Below are positions 1 through 9,600 of a stretch of 64,000 nucleotides of DNA, piece after piece. This DNA comes from Parabacteroides distasonis (GTDB lineage Bacteria > Bacteroidota > Bacteroidia > Bacteroidales > Tannerellaceae), in the NCBI GenBank assembly GCA_021531775.1, contig JAFBIU010000003.1:116011-180010 (forward strand). The letters run 5' to 3'. Within the stretch, counting starts at the first letter, position 1. The number at the start of each line of letters is the position of its first letter. A program made the translations under genes and the position numbers. The notes under the pieces are model-generated. The model ran no database searches, had not been told where the DNA came from, and saw nothing but the letters and a program-made list of their open reading frames with translations.

Positions 1-138
1 TACGTAGAGGGATTCCGCGCATTGAAGATGATGGGATACGACAAGTATGTCAGCTTCGAATGTGGTTGCCAGGGCGATCGTAACGTCGTATTGCCGGCAG
101 CAGTGGAATTGCTCCGTAAACAATGGGAAGAGGCTTAA
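1..138 (+). CDS. Sugar phosphate isomerase/epimerase-like protein, C-terminal end (partial)
   Basis: The first 45 codons form an open frame ending in TAA at 136-138, and the 5' part lies outside the window. The visible peptide (…GYDKYVSFECGCQG…LPAAVELLRKQWEEA) resembles the last beta-strand and helix of the xylose-isomerase-like TIM barrel family, where a G-Y-x-G/K-x-(V/I)-S-x-E strand is followed by a helix of the type L-x-(R/K)-x-x-W. The family isomerises or epimerises sugars or inositol derivatives, but too little is visible to name a substrate. The next gene starts five bases after the stop, so co-transcription is possible. Confidence 0.5.
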   Translation, partial: YVEGFRALKMMGYDKYVSFECGCQGDRNVVLPAAVELLRKQWEEA

Positions 139-142
139 ACCG

Positions 143-844
143 ATGGCATTGGTTTATCCCCATATACAACTGAGTGAGGTGGTGGAAGAGCACCCCTCAC
201 TCATTCCTATGATTAACCGGTTTGGCATCCGTTTAGGGCTGGGTGACAAATCGGTCAAGATGATATGTGAAGCGCATGGCTTGGATCCGGATTTCCTGCT
301 GACGGTGATCAACACCTACCTGAATGAAGATTATTTCCCGGAAAAGAAACTGCAGACCTTCCACACGTCACAGATCATCGACTACCTGACAAAGACCAAT
401 CTCTATTATGCCCGTTACCAGTTGCCGAACATCGAGCGTCACCTGCAGTCGTTCATCCAGCAGAGTGCACCGGACAATCCCTCCCTGACCCTCATCGGCA
501 AGTTCTTCCATTCGTTCAAGACCGAGTTGATGGCGCGTATCCAACAGGATGACACGGTCTGGTTTCCCCGTTGCCTCACGTTGTGCCAGCAATTGGAGAG
601 TCTTCCTTTGCCCATCGCCTACACACCGGCTCCCGAGGTGGAAGAGGATCGGATCGAGGCACTCTTGGCCGATCTGAAACGGATCTTGATCCGTCACTTG
701 GCGGGAGACTACAATGAGAATCTCTGTTATGCGGTCATCTTTGCCCTCAGCAGTCTGGAGAAGGACATCAAACAACATAACCGGATCCGTTACCGGATTC
801 TGATGCCCATGGTCGCCACTATGGAGCAGCTCAATGCCCAATGA
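143..844 (+). CDS. Degenerate RIC/YtfE-like (hemerythrin-type) protein
   Basis: This is a 233-aa protein starting at ATG 143, the first ATG after the upstream stop; a longer frame from 47 would overlap the previous gene. Residues about 8-60 (LSEVVEEHPSLIPMINRFGI… followed by CEAHGLDP) match the layout of the ScdA/RIC N-terminal domain but lack its Cys pair. The rest matches the four-helix hemerythrin domain of RIC iron-sulfur-repair proteins, for instance the final SLEKDIKQHNRIRYRILMP helix. Most of the expected iron-ligand His/Glu positions are replaced: IIDYL stands where RIC has a His, and IQQDDTVWFP where RIC has H-x-x-x-E. The length is typical of the family. It overlaps the LuxR-type gene by 11 nt, so the two are probably translationally coupled. 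I infer a sensor or partner protein that has lost or changed its di-iron site. Confidence 0.68.
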   Translation: MALVYPHIQLSEVVEEHPSLIPMINRFGIRLGLGDKSVKMICEAHGLDPDFLLTVINTYLNEDYFPEKKLQTFHTSQIIDYLTKTNLYYARYQLPNIERHLQSFIQQSAPDNPSLTLIGKFFHSFKTELMARIQQDDTVWFPRCLTLCQQLESLPLPIAYTPAPEVEEDRIEALLADLKRILIRHLAGDYNENLCYAVIFALSSLEKDIKQHNRIRYRILMPMVATMEQLNAQ

Positions 845-1415
845 CCCCATGCACACAGTCAAACGAATTGCCCTCATCCTCACGGACACACTGCAATGCA
901 TCGGGTTGCACACGCTACTGACAGATTATTTCACCCCGGTCGAGATTGCGACCTATTCCTCTTTCGCAGCCTGCAAGTGTATCGGGACCGACTTCGATTG
1001 TTACATCACGCAAGCAGACCTGTTTGTAGTCCATGCCGATTTCTTTCTGCCTCGTCGGGCGAAAACGTGGGTATTGACAAACAGTACAGACTCCAACGAT
1101 GCAGCATCGGGCATCAATTACCTTTGTACGACCGATTCAATCGAGAATCTGCTGGAGCAACTCCGCCAGTTGTTCGAGCAGGAAACTACCTCCAACGAGG
1201 CCAACAAAGGACTCTCGCAACGGGAGATCGATGTGTTGCAGTTGGTGGCCACGGGCATTACCAACAAGGAGATTGCGGACAAGTTGAACATCAGCCTCAA
1301 CACGGTACTCTCCCACCGAAAAAACATCACCTCCAAATTGGGCATCAAGACAGTCTCCGGCCTCACTTTCTATGCCATCATGAACGGCATCATTGCCGGC
1401 AATGAGATTGAATAA
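834..1415 (+). CDS. LuxR/NarL-type response-regulator-like transcription factor
   Basis: This 193-aa protein has a clear C-terminal LuxR helix-turn-helix at about residues 124-185 (LSQREIDVLQLVATGITNKEIA, then LNISLNTVLSHRKNITSKLGIK). The N-terminal ~110 residues have receiver-like spacing, but I see neither the paired acidic residues after beta-1 (…RIALILTDTLQ…) nor a convincing phospho-acceptor Asp, so it looks like a pseudo-receiver. ATG 834 overlaps the previous gene by 11 nt; ATG 849 (MHTVKRIAL) is an equally plausible start giving 188 aa. It faces umuC convergently with a nine-base gap. The likely role is transcription control in concert with the hemerythrin-like partner; target genes are unknown. 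Confidence 0.8.
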   Translation: MPNDPMHTVKRIALILTDTLQCIGLHTLLTDYFTPVEIATYSSFAACKCIGTDFDCYITQADLFVVHADFFLPRRAKTWVLTNSTDSNDAASGINYLCTTDSIENLLEQLRQLFEQETTSNEANKGLSQREIDVLQLVATGITNKEIADKLNISLNTVLSHRKNITSKLGIKTVSGLTFYAIMNGIIAGNEIE

Positions 1416-1424
1416 CCCATCGTG

Positions 1425-2693
1425 TCATAATTTAAGCGGGATGATATCATCCAAATTCGTGGTATATTGCGGAGAAAGGTATTCACTCTTGAGTCCGAAG
1501 CGTTGGATCGTGCCTTGTGCAGCCACCCGGATGGCTCCATCCCCATTCTTACGATTGATCTCATCAATCGCCTCCAGCAGTCGTCGTTGCTTCACACGAT
1601 CAACCTTGTCGAACAGATTCGTCTGCACCGCATGGGCAGGCACCAGTTCATAACAGACCACCCCCGCCTTCTTGTACCAAAACTCGCCATCTTTGTAATG
1701 GATACGCAAGGCCTGGAGTGCTGCTTGAATCAACTCCCGCGCATCATGAGTGGGCACTGGAAAGGTAATACTCTGCTGGATCATGTCTGAAGGATCATCC
1801 GTTCGGAAACGGGAGGTATAAGCAAAGACCAGCAGTTGACCGGCAGCCGTCTGTTGGGAACGAAGGCGACGGGCACATTCGGCCGCAAAATTGGCAACGG
1901 CCTCTTCCAATTGCTGTTTGTCAGCCACTCCTCGATCGGGAAAGCTACGACTGGTACAGAGGCTGTGCTGGATGGTCTGTTGGTCCAACTCAATGCAGGG
2001 GAAGCCTCGCAATTCTTTCCAGGTGTGTAGTCCCGTGACGGTAAATTGTTGACGCACCCACGACTCGCGGCATTGGGTAAAATCCCAGGCTGTATGTACG
2101 TCGTGTGCCTCCAATCGACGGAGCATCCGTCGTCCAATGCCCCACACATCACCCACCTCAAACAGATGCAGAGCCTTGGTGCGTTTCTCCTCCGTATCGA
2201 TCATCGCTACCCCTTTATAGCCCGGATATGTCTTGGCAAACTTACTCGCCATCTTCGCCAAAGTACGGGTCGGAGCTATCCCCATCGAAACGGGAATACC
2301 AGTTCCCTTGGTGACTTTCCGGACAATCTCCTCGCCATAGGCCTTGAGCTGCTCGCCGCTCCCCATCCCACTGAAATCCAGAAACGCCTCATCGATGCTG
2401 TAAATCTCCAAATGGGGTGTGTAGCGACTCAGTAGCGACATCACCCGACGACTCATATCACCGTAGAGAGTATAGTTGCTGGAAAAGAGGGTAACCCGCT
2501 CCCGTTCCAAAAGTTCCCGCACCTCAAAGAAGGGATCTCCCATCTTCAAGCCCAATACCTTCGCCTCGTTGCTACGGGCTATGACGCATCCGTCGTTGTT
2601 GCTGAGCACCACGACTGGACGTCTCTGTAGATCGGGGCGAAACACCCGTTCACAGGAGACAAAGAAATTGTTACAATCCACCAATGCAAACAT
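1425..2693 (-). CDS. umuC: Y-family DNA polymerase UmuC (Pol V catalytic subunit-like)
   Basis: This 422-aa protein begins at [11 protein letters not shown]. The upstream in-frame codons to 2729 run into the -7 promoter box, so the start at 2693 is preferred. The catalytic Asp in LVDCNNFF (residue 6) and the [11 protein letters not shown] motif (D101, E102) are present, as are the steric-gate-region SCERVFRP and [14 protein letters not shown] motifs. Thumb, helix-hairpin-helix and little-finger regions follow and the length is normal. UmuC carries out error-prone translesion synthesis, in enterobacteria together with processed UmuD. No umuD is next to it here, as is common for Bacteroidales UmuC. 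It is probably monocistronic. Confidence 0.93.
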   Translation of the reverse strand: MFALVDCNNFFVSCERVFRPDLQRRPVVVLSNNDGCVIARSNEAKVLGLKMGDPFFEVRELLERERVTLFSSNYTLYGDMSRRVMSLLSRYTPHLEIYSIDEAFLDFSGMGSGEQLKAYGEEIVRKVTKGTGIPVSMGIAPTRTLAKMASKFAKTYPGYKGVAMIDTEEKRTKALHLFEVGDVWGIGRRMLRRLEAHDVHTAWDFTQCRESWVRQQFTVTGLHTWKELRGFPCIELDQQTIQHSLCTSRSFPDRGVADKQQLEEAVANFAAECARRLRSQQTAAGQLLVFAYTSRFRTDDPSDMIQQSITFPVPTHDARELIQAALQALRIHYKDGEFWYKKAGVVCYELVPAHAVQTNLFDKVDRVKQRRLLEAIDEINRKNGDGAIRVAAQGTIQRFGLKSEYLSPQYTTNLDDIIPLKL

Positions 2694-2726
2694 AAAGGCT
2701 ATTATGTCACTCAACTTTGTTCGCCA

Positions 2727-2734
2727 CAAAGATA
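2727..2734 (-). promoter_or_regulatory. Bacteroidetes -7 box for umuC
   Basis: On the minus strand this reads TATCTTTG, a full match to the Bacteroidetes -7 consensus TAnnTTTG, 33 bases before the umuC ATG. A TTTG lies at 2751-2754, 16 bases upstream, closer than the usual 19-21. I see no obvious LexA-type palindrome. Confidence 0.6.
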
Positions 2735-2797
2735 AACAATCCTTTTATTTCAAACATGGTTGGGGAAAGGAGTCAAATGCAATTTGTAAGAAAGCAA

Positions 2798-2824
2798 ATA
2801 GCCCAAGGAAAACCCCTGGGCTAT
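2798..2824 (-). terminator. Terminator hairpin after the cohesin-like surface protein gene
   Basis: ATAGCCCA (2798-2805) and TGGGCTAT (2817-2824) form a perfect 8-bp stem about 25 bases beyond the minus-strand stop codon. On the minus strand it is followed by the T-rich stretch TTTGCTTTCTT. A near copy of this hairpin and the adjoining stop region lies at 11330-11404. Confidence 0.6.
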
Positions 2825-2850
2825 TCGAATAAATGAGCTATTGTGAACGC

Positions 2851-5800
2851 TTACTTGACAATCACCTTCTGCAAGATCGCTTCACGACCCTGATACAGAA
2901 TGACCATATATACGCCCGAGTTCGGAACGGAAATCTCTTTCCGACCCGTCACGGAGGTCTGGTCAAACAGGATCTGGCCCGTCATGGCTATCACCCGTAC
3001 CGAAACCGGTACAGCTGTCGTCACCTGTATCTGATGATAAGAGGTCGTGATCATCGCATACGCCAATACCTCCTCCAGCGAGGTCGGTGTCGCACTCAAC
3101 TCGATACTCTTCTCTACCAACACGGATTCACCCTTATAGGCAACCGTCGTAATGTAGTAAGACTTACCCTCTTCCAATTCGGTCAGATTAAAACTGATGG
3201 CCGAAGATTTCAGCTGGCCGTTCGAGTCAAATTCATAGACCTTCAACGGTTCGACATCCCCTTTCTTCGCATACAGGAACAGCTTGTAAGAGGTAGCTCC
3301 ATCCACCTTGTTCCATGTAATCACCGCCGTTGTCGGTGTACGTTCCGCAACAACAGGAACAGAGGCTTCCGGCTGTTCGGGTGTATCCGGAACGTCAGGT
3401 AACTCCGGAGTATCCGGTATGTCAGGATAATCAGGGACATCTGGAGTGTCGGGAACGTCCGGGGTGTCGGGATCAGTCGGAGTGTCAGGAGTATCCGGTT
3501 CCTTTTCCGTTTCTGTCGTACTACTTCCTTTCGAAAGGACATTGACTGAAATCGACTCTTCAGTAGATAAGTAATTCGGATCTAACGGAGTGAAAACAAC
3601 CGTATAAGACTTTGTTCCCGACTCTGTAGGATCAAGCTGATCCTCTTTCCATGCAAACGAACCTTCCAAATAACCTGCACTTCCACCTACCAATTTGGAA
3701 TCTGACAAGGATTCTCCTAACAGAATATCCGTAGGCTCAGGCCATACAATCTGGATATCTGTCGGTATCGTTGTTTGTGCTACCGTAAATGATAAAACGT
3801 CACTTTTCAATTCCTTAAACAGATCATCTTCTTCCCGATAGACCTGTACATAATAAGTATTGCCTGCCTGCTTTACATCCAACGGATCTATCGGTTGACT
3901 TCCTGTTGCATCTGCAAAGAAGCGAACTTGGTAATCCATAGGTGCTGTCATTCCCTCAGGTACAGTTACAGTAATAGTAGGCAATGAGCCAGATGGTACT
4001 TCTTCAGACGAAAGACTTGCAGTCAATTCTGCTTTACCAGCGAAAACAGGCGTATAGCTCAACTCGCTATCCATGGGGACAGTTAATGGATTATCCGGAA
4101 TAATCTCATCCGAATCACCCTGTTTCCATCCAGTGAATTTGTATCCCGGCTTGGCTATGGCCTCCAATGTCAACTCGGTCTCTTCCGGAATGTGGGTTAA
4201 ATCCTCAACCACCATATTTCCATTCGTCACCAAGACATACCCTTGTTTTTCTTGTTCCGACTTCAACAGAGAAGCACCACCGATTGTCAGCTGATACTTG
4301 GTATCACTATTCGAATAGTAGTAAACAACCGGTTCATAATTGGCTGCATCCGTTTCACTGGGGGAATAGGTAAACTTGTACAAATAGTTCTTTCCTTCTA
4401 CTTTTTCAATAGTGGGTGTACCAGCATAGGCCGGAGAAGTACTACCCAATTTATCCGTTTCTGTTTCTGTTACTGACTCCGGTGCCTTTTTCACCCGCAT
4501 CTTTGCTTTCTTCACCTTCAATGCATTCGGGAGTGATAAACTGAACGCTTCATAATTCTGATCCGCAGGACGGGTAATCAGCACATCATAGTCACCTGCA
4601 TTCAGCGGGGCTTGTTCTCCTGCCGCCAAACTCGGATAGGCCACATCGAAATTCCAACAAGCATAGATGTTTGAGAGGTAAAGATAGAACCGTTGATACT
4701 GGTTATTGAAAACATAGCTCTGTACATCCTGTTTGATAAACTCCCGATTAAGCGGCTGCCGATCCAGGAACTGGGCATATATGCGAGTCGAGCCCGTAAT
4801 GGTATATTCCTGATCGCTCTCTATGGACTTGCCATTGACCACCAAACGATACAGTTCTCCCTCACTGGCGCTGACCGTCACTTTGTCTCCATAAGCGTAT
4901 GAAGTCTTAGAGGGGGATACCGTCAACTTTCCCGGACCTTTCGTATCCACTTTTAATGCGTAGGTACTTTTCTTGAACTTCGCTGTTACGGTCGCCTTGT
5001 CCGTAAGGGTGTACATACCATTGGACAATGTCGCTCCACTCACATTCAATACATCCAGTTCGTAACCCGGTTCCGGCACACAGATCACCGAGAACTTATC
5101 CCCCTTACTCATGGCCGAAGCCGGAAGAATGGTCGAACCATCCTCCTTGAACAAACGGACTGTACCCAATCCATCACCCGATACGGCTGCCTGAACAGTC
5201 AGGGGAGGTGTATCCCTCCATGATGTAGAAATGGTGATTTCAACATCTCCAACCACTACATATTTGGTACGTTCTACACCTCCAATCTTCAGAGAATCTA
5301 ATACGGTTTGCTCATCAGGAGGGGTAAATTGTGCTAAAAGGGTAGATCCTTTGGGACAATAGTTATCACCGTTCTTCAAGGCAACTCCATCACAGGTCAC
5401 CTGCACTCTATAGTCAGTCACCGTCACCTTGTATTTCGGCCGTTCAAAGATCGGGCTGATCGTCATATTGGAAGTCACGCTGATTTCCTCTTCCGCTTTG
5501 GTGCCATTGAAACCTACCCAATTCACAAACTCATAGTTCGGATCGGGAACAGCTGTCACCTTCAATGTCTGTCCTGAGACATACGTCTGGTCTGCATGTT
5601 CGCCCTCTATCTGCAAAGAACCTCCCGCTTGCGGCAGGAAATAGACGTGATAAACGGGATTGACTTTCACTTGCACCGGTACCTCTACCTGTGCATAGCG
5701 ACTTTCATCGGTCGGGGTGAACAGAGCCACGTATTGGGCTGTTGCAGAAACGACTTGTTCCGGATTCAACCACGCAAACGTGCCCGGTACAGGACTGACT

Positions 5801-6606
5801 TTAAATGTAGCCGATCCTTCACTCAAGATGGATTGTGCCAAACGTTGGCCTTCATTCAATGTCGAGGCAGTCAATCCAGTAACTTTAGGCTGATCCTTGG
5901 AAATCAACACCATACGGAAGGTGGTATCTACCTCATAATAGGAACCATCAGCCTCACGAGTCACCTTTACAGTGTAAGCCCCCTCTGTCTTGCGAGAAGG
6001 TTCATTGTATGTAATAGTCAAACCCGGATTGAGATCTGCAGGAATCGTTGTCACCTTAATTTCCGCATCCTTCTCAGATGAAACGGTCTGCAACAGGCCA
6101 CTTGCGGACACTTGAATGCGTTGTTTCTTAACTGACAGAGCCCCGATTTCGGTGGTGACGGACAAATTCTCAGCCTTTTGATTGGTCAGTACCAGGGTGG
6201 TCATTTCCACTTGCCCATCGGTATAGGATGATTCGACCAACACGGGTATCGATAACAGTTCCCCTGTATGACCGTTCAAATTGGCATTACTGGTGGAATA
6301 GACTATACATCGATAGGTATGCTCATTCAATGAAGTCCAATCCAAAACATGTCCACTGGAACGCGTGGCACTCAAGATGGGAGTACCGGCCAGTCTCAAA
6401 CCGGCTGGAAGCGTCAGGTCAAACTGGAACGCATTCACGTCATCACTGTTCTCAAGATGAAGAGATAATGCGATTTGCATATTCTGAGTCAATTCTTTGG
6501 CAGCCATCTTCCATGTATTCCCTGCCAAGGCTGTGTGCCCGCTGACCCAGGAAAGGAGCAGCAGTGCACACAGGCATATCATTTGTTTTATACTGTTTCG
6601 TTTCAT
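2851..6606 (-). CDS. Large secreted surface protein: cohesin-like domain, InlB-type repeats, Pro/Asp linker, Fn3, secretion tail
   Basis: The 1251-aa protein has a signal peptide at residues 1-29 (LCALLLLSWVSGHTALA). Residues ~30-165 resemble a cohesin fold (NAFQFDLTLPAGLRL, then a strand-rich segment closing with GALSVKK). Two MBG-like modules ending in FTPTDESRY and FTPLDPNYL, and several divergent InlB B-repeats (GGSLQIEGEH…, PDPNYEFVNWVGF) follow. A ~45-residue Pro/Asp/Thr linker is encoded at about 3369-3512, then an Fn3 domain, then a Por-type secretion tail ending in LQKVIVK. It lies three bases downstream of the LRR/dockerin gene and is probably co-transcribed with it. The expected location is the outer surface, through a type IX-like route. 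Its ligand is unknown; the cohesin assignment is by pattern only. Confidence 0.75.
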   Translation of the reverse strand: MKRNSIKQMICLCALLLLSWVSGHTALAGNTWKMAAKELTQNMQIALSLHLENSDDVNAFQFDLTLPAGLRLAGTPILSATRSSGHVLDWTSLNEHTYRCIVYSTSNANLNGHTGELLSIPVLVESSYTDGQVEMTTLVLTNQKAENLSVTTEIGALSVKKQRIQVSASGLLQTVSSEKDAEIKVTTIPADLNPGLTITYNEPSRKTEGAYTVKVTREADGSYYEVDTTFRMVLISKDQPKVTGLTASTLNEGQRLAQSILSEGSATFKVSPVPGTFAWLNPEQVVSATAQYVALFTPTDESRYAQVEVPVQVKVNPVYHVYFLPQAGGSLQIEGEHADQTYVSGQTLKVTAVPDPNYEFVNWVGFNGTKAEEEISVTSNMTISPIFERPKYKVTVTDYRVQVTCDGVALKNGDNYCPKGSTLLAQFTPPDEQTVLDSLKIGGVERTKYVVVGDVEITISTSWRDTPPLTVQAAVSGDGLGTVRLFKEDGSTILPASAMSKGDKFSVICVPEPGYELDVLNVSGATLSNGMYTLTDKATVTAKFKKSTYALKVDTKGPGKLTVSPSKTSYAYGDKVTVSASEGELYRLVVNGKSIESDQEYTITGSTRIYAQFLDRQPLNREFIKQDVQSYVFNNQYQRFYLYLSNIYACWNFDVAYPSLAAGEQAPLNAGDYDVLITRPADQNYEAFSLSLPNALKVKKAKMRVKKAPESVTETETDKLGSTSPAYAGTPTIEKVEGKNYLYKFTYSPSETDAANYEPVVYYYSNSDTKYQLTIGGASLLKSEQEKQGYVLVTNGNMVVEDLTHIPEETELTLEAIAKPGYKFTGWKQGDSDEIIPDNPLTVPMDSELSYTPVFAGKAELTASLSSEEVPSGSLPTITVTVPEGMTAPMDYQVRFFADATGSQPIDPLDVKQAGNTYYVQVYREEDDLFKELKSDVLSFTVAQTTIPTDIQIVWPEPTDILLGESLSDSKLVGGSAGYLEGSFAWKEDQLDPTESGTKSYTVVFTPLDPNYLSTEESISVNVLSKGSSTTETEKEPDTPDTPTDPDTPDVPDTPDVPDYPDIPDTPELPDVPDTPEQPEASVPVVAERTPTTAVITWNKVDGATSYKLFLYAKKGDVEPLKVYEFDSNGQLKSSAISFNLTELEEGKSYYITTVAYKGESVLVEKSIELSATPTSLEEVLAYAMITTSYHQIQVTTAVPVSVRVIAMTGQILFDQTSVTGRKEISVPNSGVYMVILYQGREAILQKVIVK

Positions 6607-6609
6607 AAC

Positions 6610-9600
6610 TTACTTGATGATCATATTGTTAGACAATGTACGGATAGGCTTTCCTCCACAACTGATCTCCAACTGATAATAATAGAGACCTTGCGGAAGA
6701 TCCAATGAGACAGGATACTGGTGTTCACCTTGCGTAGCGGGCAGGCCGGACAAGACGCGTACCAACATACCATTGGCCGAATAGATGCGGATCACGACGG
6801 CATCTGCCGACTCGTTTACACCATAACGGAAGGTGGTCTGTCCACGGAACGGATTCGGACTGTTCGTCACCTCATCTGCAAAGACATCCGACCAGACATC
6901 CTCTGTGGCTGTCACCACACCATTCAGATCCACCTCCAACGAACGGGCCTGTTCATCGGCTATTACCGCCTCTACCAAGGTGGCTCCCTTCGGCAATTGG
7001 GCTATCAACGTGCGGCCTGCCGGAATGGTGCTGCCATCCATACTGTAGGCTACCATCCGCAAACTGTCGCCCGCATGGCCTGCATGGGCAAAACGGCCAG
7101 CCTCGCCCAATAACGGAATCTCCTGATCTGCCCCGGTAATGGTAAACTGCAATCCGGCCAATGCTACCGGTGTCTGAATATACAATTTGCCATCCTCTTC
7201 GGAAGTCAGATGAACCACCGGACTGAAGGAAGATCTCAAGTTACTGTAATCCCTTCCGCGGATGATATTCAGAATACCCAAAATATCAGCCACATCAATT
7301 GCTTTGTTTGCATCGATATCAGCTTGATAATGACCGAATACACTCAACTGGTTTCTCCAGTCGTTCAAAACGTAAGGAATCGTAGCCGAAATATCCTGCA
7401 CATTGACAGTTCCGTCTATATTTGCATCTCCCTGTTCGGTATAGAGCGACAAATCCAAGAAGGGGGTCCAACCAGGGAAGCTATCATGCGAACATGTTGC
7501 TCTAACTTTTTTCTGTTTCAGCAGGGTCTCTGAAAGATCATACTTGCCCGGTTCCGTCTCCATTGGACTGATATCCTGATAGGATCCATTGGTATTCATA
7601 GCCTGCCACTGTATCTTCCCACCTACGTTTATTTCGGAAGATAGATCGATGATATGTGAATCCTTTTCTTCAAGATAGTTAGTCGAATCATATATTTTGT
7701 CCGACACGATCCAGTAACAGTTCCACGATCCCCATACCTCTTCCAACTTGCGATGGGCTTTGATATCTGAGAATTTTAGATGCGATAGTGTATAGTTCCA
7801 AATCAACCACAAGTTAGTCAATGCCGGTAGTTTTGACAAATCCAATTGAGTTTGTCCCTCAGAAGTGCACAAACGTTGTAATGATGGGAACTCTTGATCA
7901 ATCGGCAATACTAATTTTGATTGGGAAAAATCGATAATCTCCAGCTTGGAATTTGCCGGGTACACGCATTCCGTGAAGTCAGTATAGTTCACATAAAGTC
8001 GAGTCAATTCTAAAGCAGCAGAGACATTCAGATATCCAGTCATTCGATCGTTAAAATTCTGAATATATAATCTATCCAATCGATGATTGTCATTCCAATA
8101 AACATAGAAAGATCCATCTTCACCGCGATAGTTATCGAACATCCATTGACCATTCTCCCACCAGTCTTTCAAGCCTTGAGAGGAGGAATTATTGACGATG
8201 GTTTGTAGCATCTCCAATTCCTCTAAATTGTAAGTTGTTTCACCATTAGAGATTTTAAACTGTTCCGTTTCCAAAATCCAACCATTATACCAATCGACAC
8301 CTGCACCATCTGAGAAAGCCTCATTCCAAATCCGACAACGGTATTCACCTGATTCATTTCTCGAAGCATCGGGATTGATCGTGAAGACACCAGGATGATC
8401 CTCAACAGCAACGAATAAGGCTGTTTCCTCTGTATTATTATCACAATCAATCCAAACAAACTGACTCTGCTTTCCTTCAATAACTGCCTCCGAAGAGAAA
8501 TCAATTGTATCACCTTCGGTCAAACACGGATATCGCTCACCCAACACCTTTTCAGTGCCAGGTACTGGAATGAGAGATAATCCTTCATAACTCATACCTG
8601 AATGATATTCTCCATTTTCATCCCTATATGCTTTGTTCCGATAATTCTTAATACCCGAATAGGGCAAAGCTGGACGACCTAAATACCATCCCATATTTAA
8701 AGAGCTGAGCTGTGGAAAATGAGCCAAATCAACTTCTTTTGTACTTTGTGCAACAACTAAGCTTGATAGCATGGGAGCCGACTCAGGAAACTCGTATTGG
8801 CTTTCCTGATAATTTATATAAGTAATAGTCGAGTAATCCAATACATTTAAAGCTTCTTTATACAAAGAGTCGGTATGCTCAAGAATCAAACTACTTAACG
8901 ACAATTGCTTCACACCCGTCAACGGGGCAAGTTTGGGACAATTCGCTAAATAGAGAGATTTCAATGCGGTCATATCGGACAGATCTAACGTCTGCTCCAA
9001 ATTCTGGTTGGTGGATATGCGCAAATTATTCATACTGGACAAGTTGTCTAAATTCAATGTCTTAAGCTTGGAATTATCCCAAACTTGCAGATACTCCAAC
9101 TTTTTATTAGCCGATAGATTTACAGATTCTATTACTTGTAAATGGTTCAACTCAAGCCTTTCCAAATCCTTACAAGGAGAAAGATCTATCTGGGTCATTG
9201 TATTGGCATATTCAAAATAAATTTCTTTTAACTTTGTATTGTTGGAGAAATCCATCTCATCAATATAGTAATTTGAGGAGGTGTTGAAATAGACCAATTC
9301 CGTAAAAGCGGAAAGATCCATCTTCGTCGGAGCAATCTCAGCATTGTAACACCCATTGAGATTCAACCGTAAGTGAGACAAGCGGGCATTATTATTCTCA
9401 TCAACGACCCATTGAACACCCATCGGACTATTATCGGGATATAAGTTACTTTCTTTCCAAACCTCATTGTTAATGAAATCCTGGATCTCCTGGTTCTGCG
9501 GATTATCTGTAGCCAATTTCTTCAAACCAGCCACATCACGCTCATCAAAAATCATCTCGCCCTGAACAAGATAAATTTTAGGTGTCTCTATAGACCAATT

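Noticed and set aside
1425..2693. umuDC operon
   Set aside because: No UmuD/LexA-like S24 peptidase frame is present on either side of umuC.
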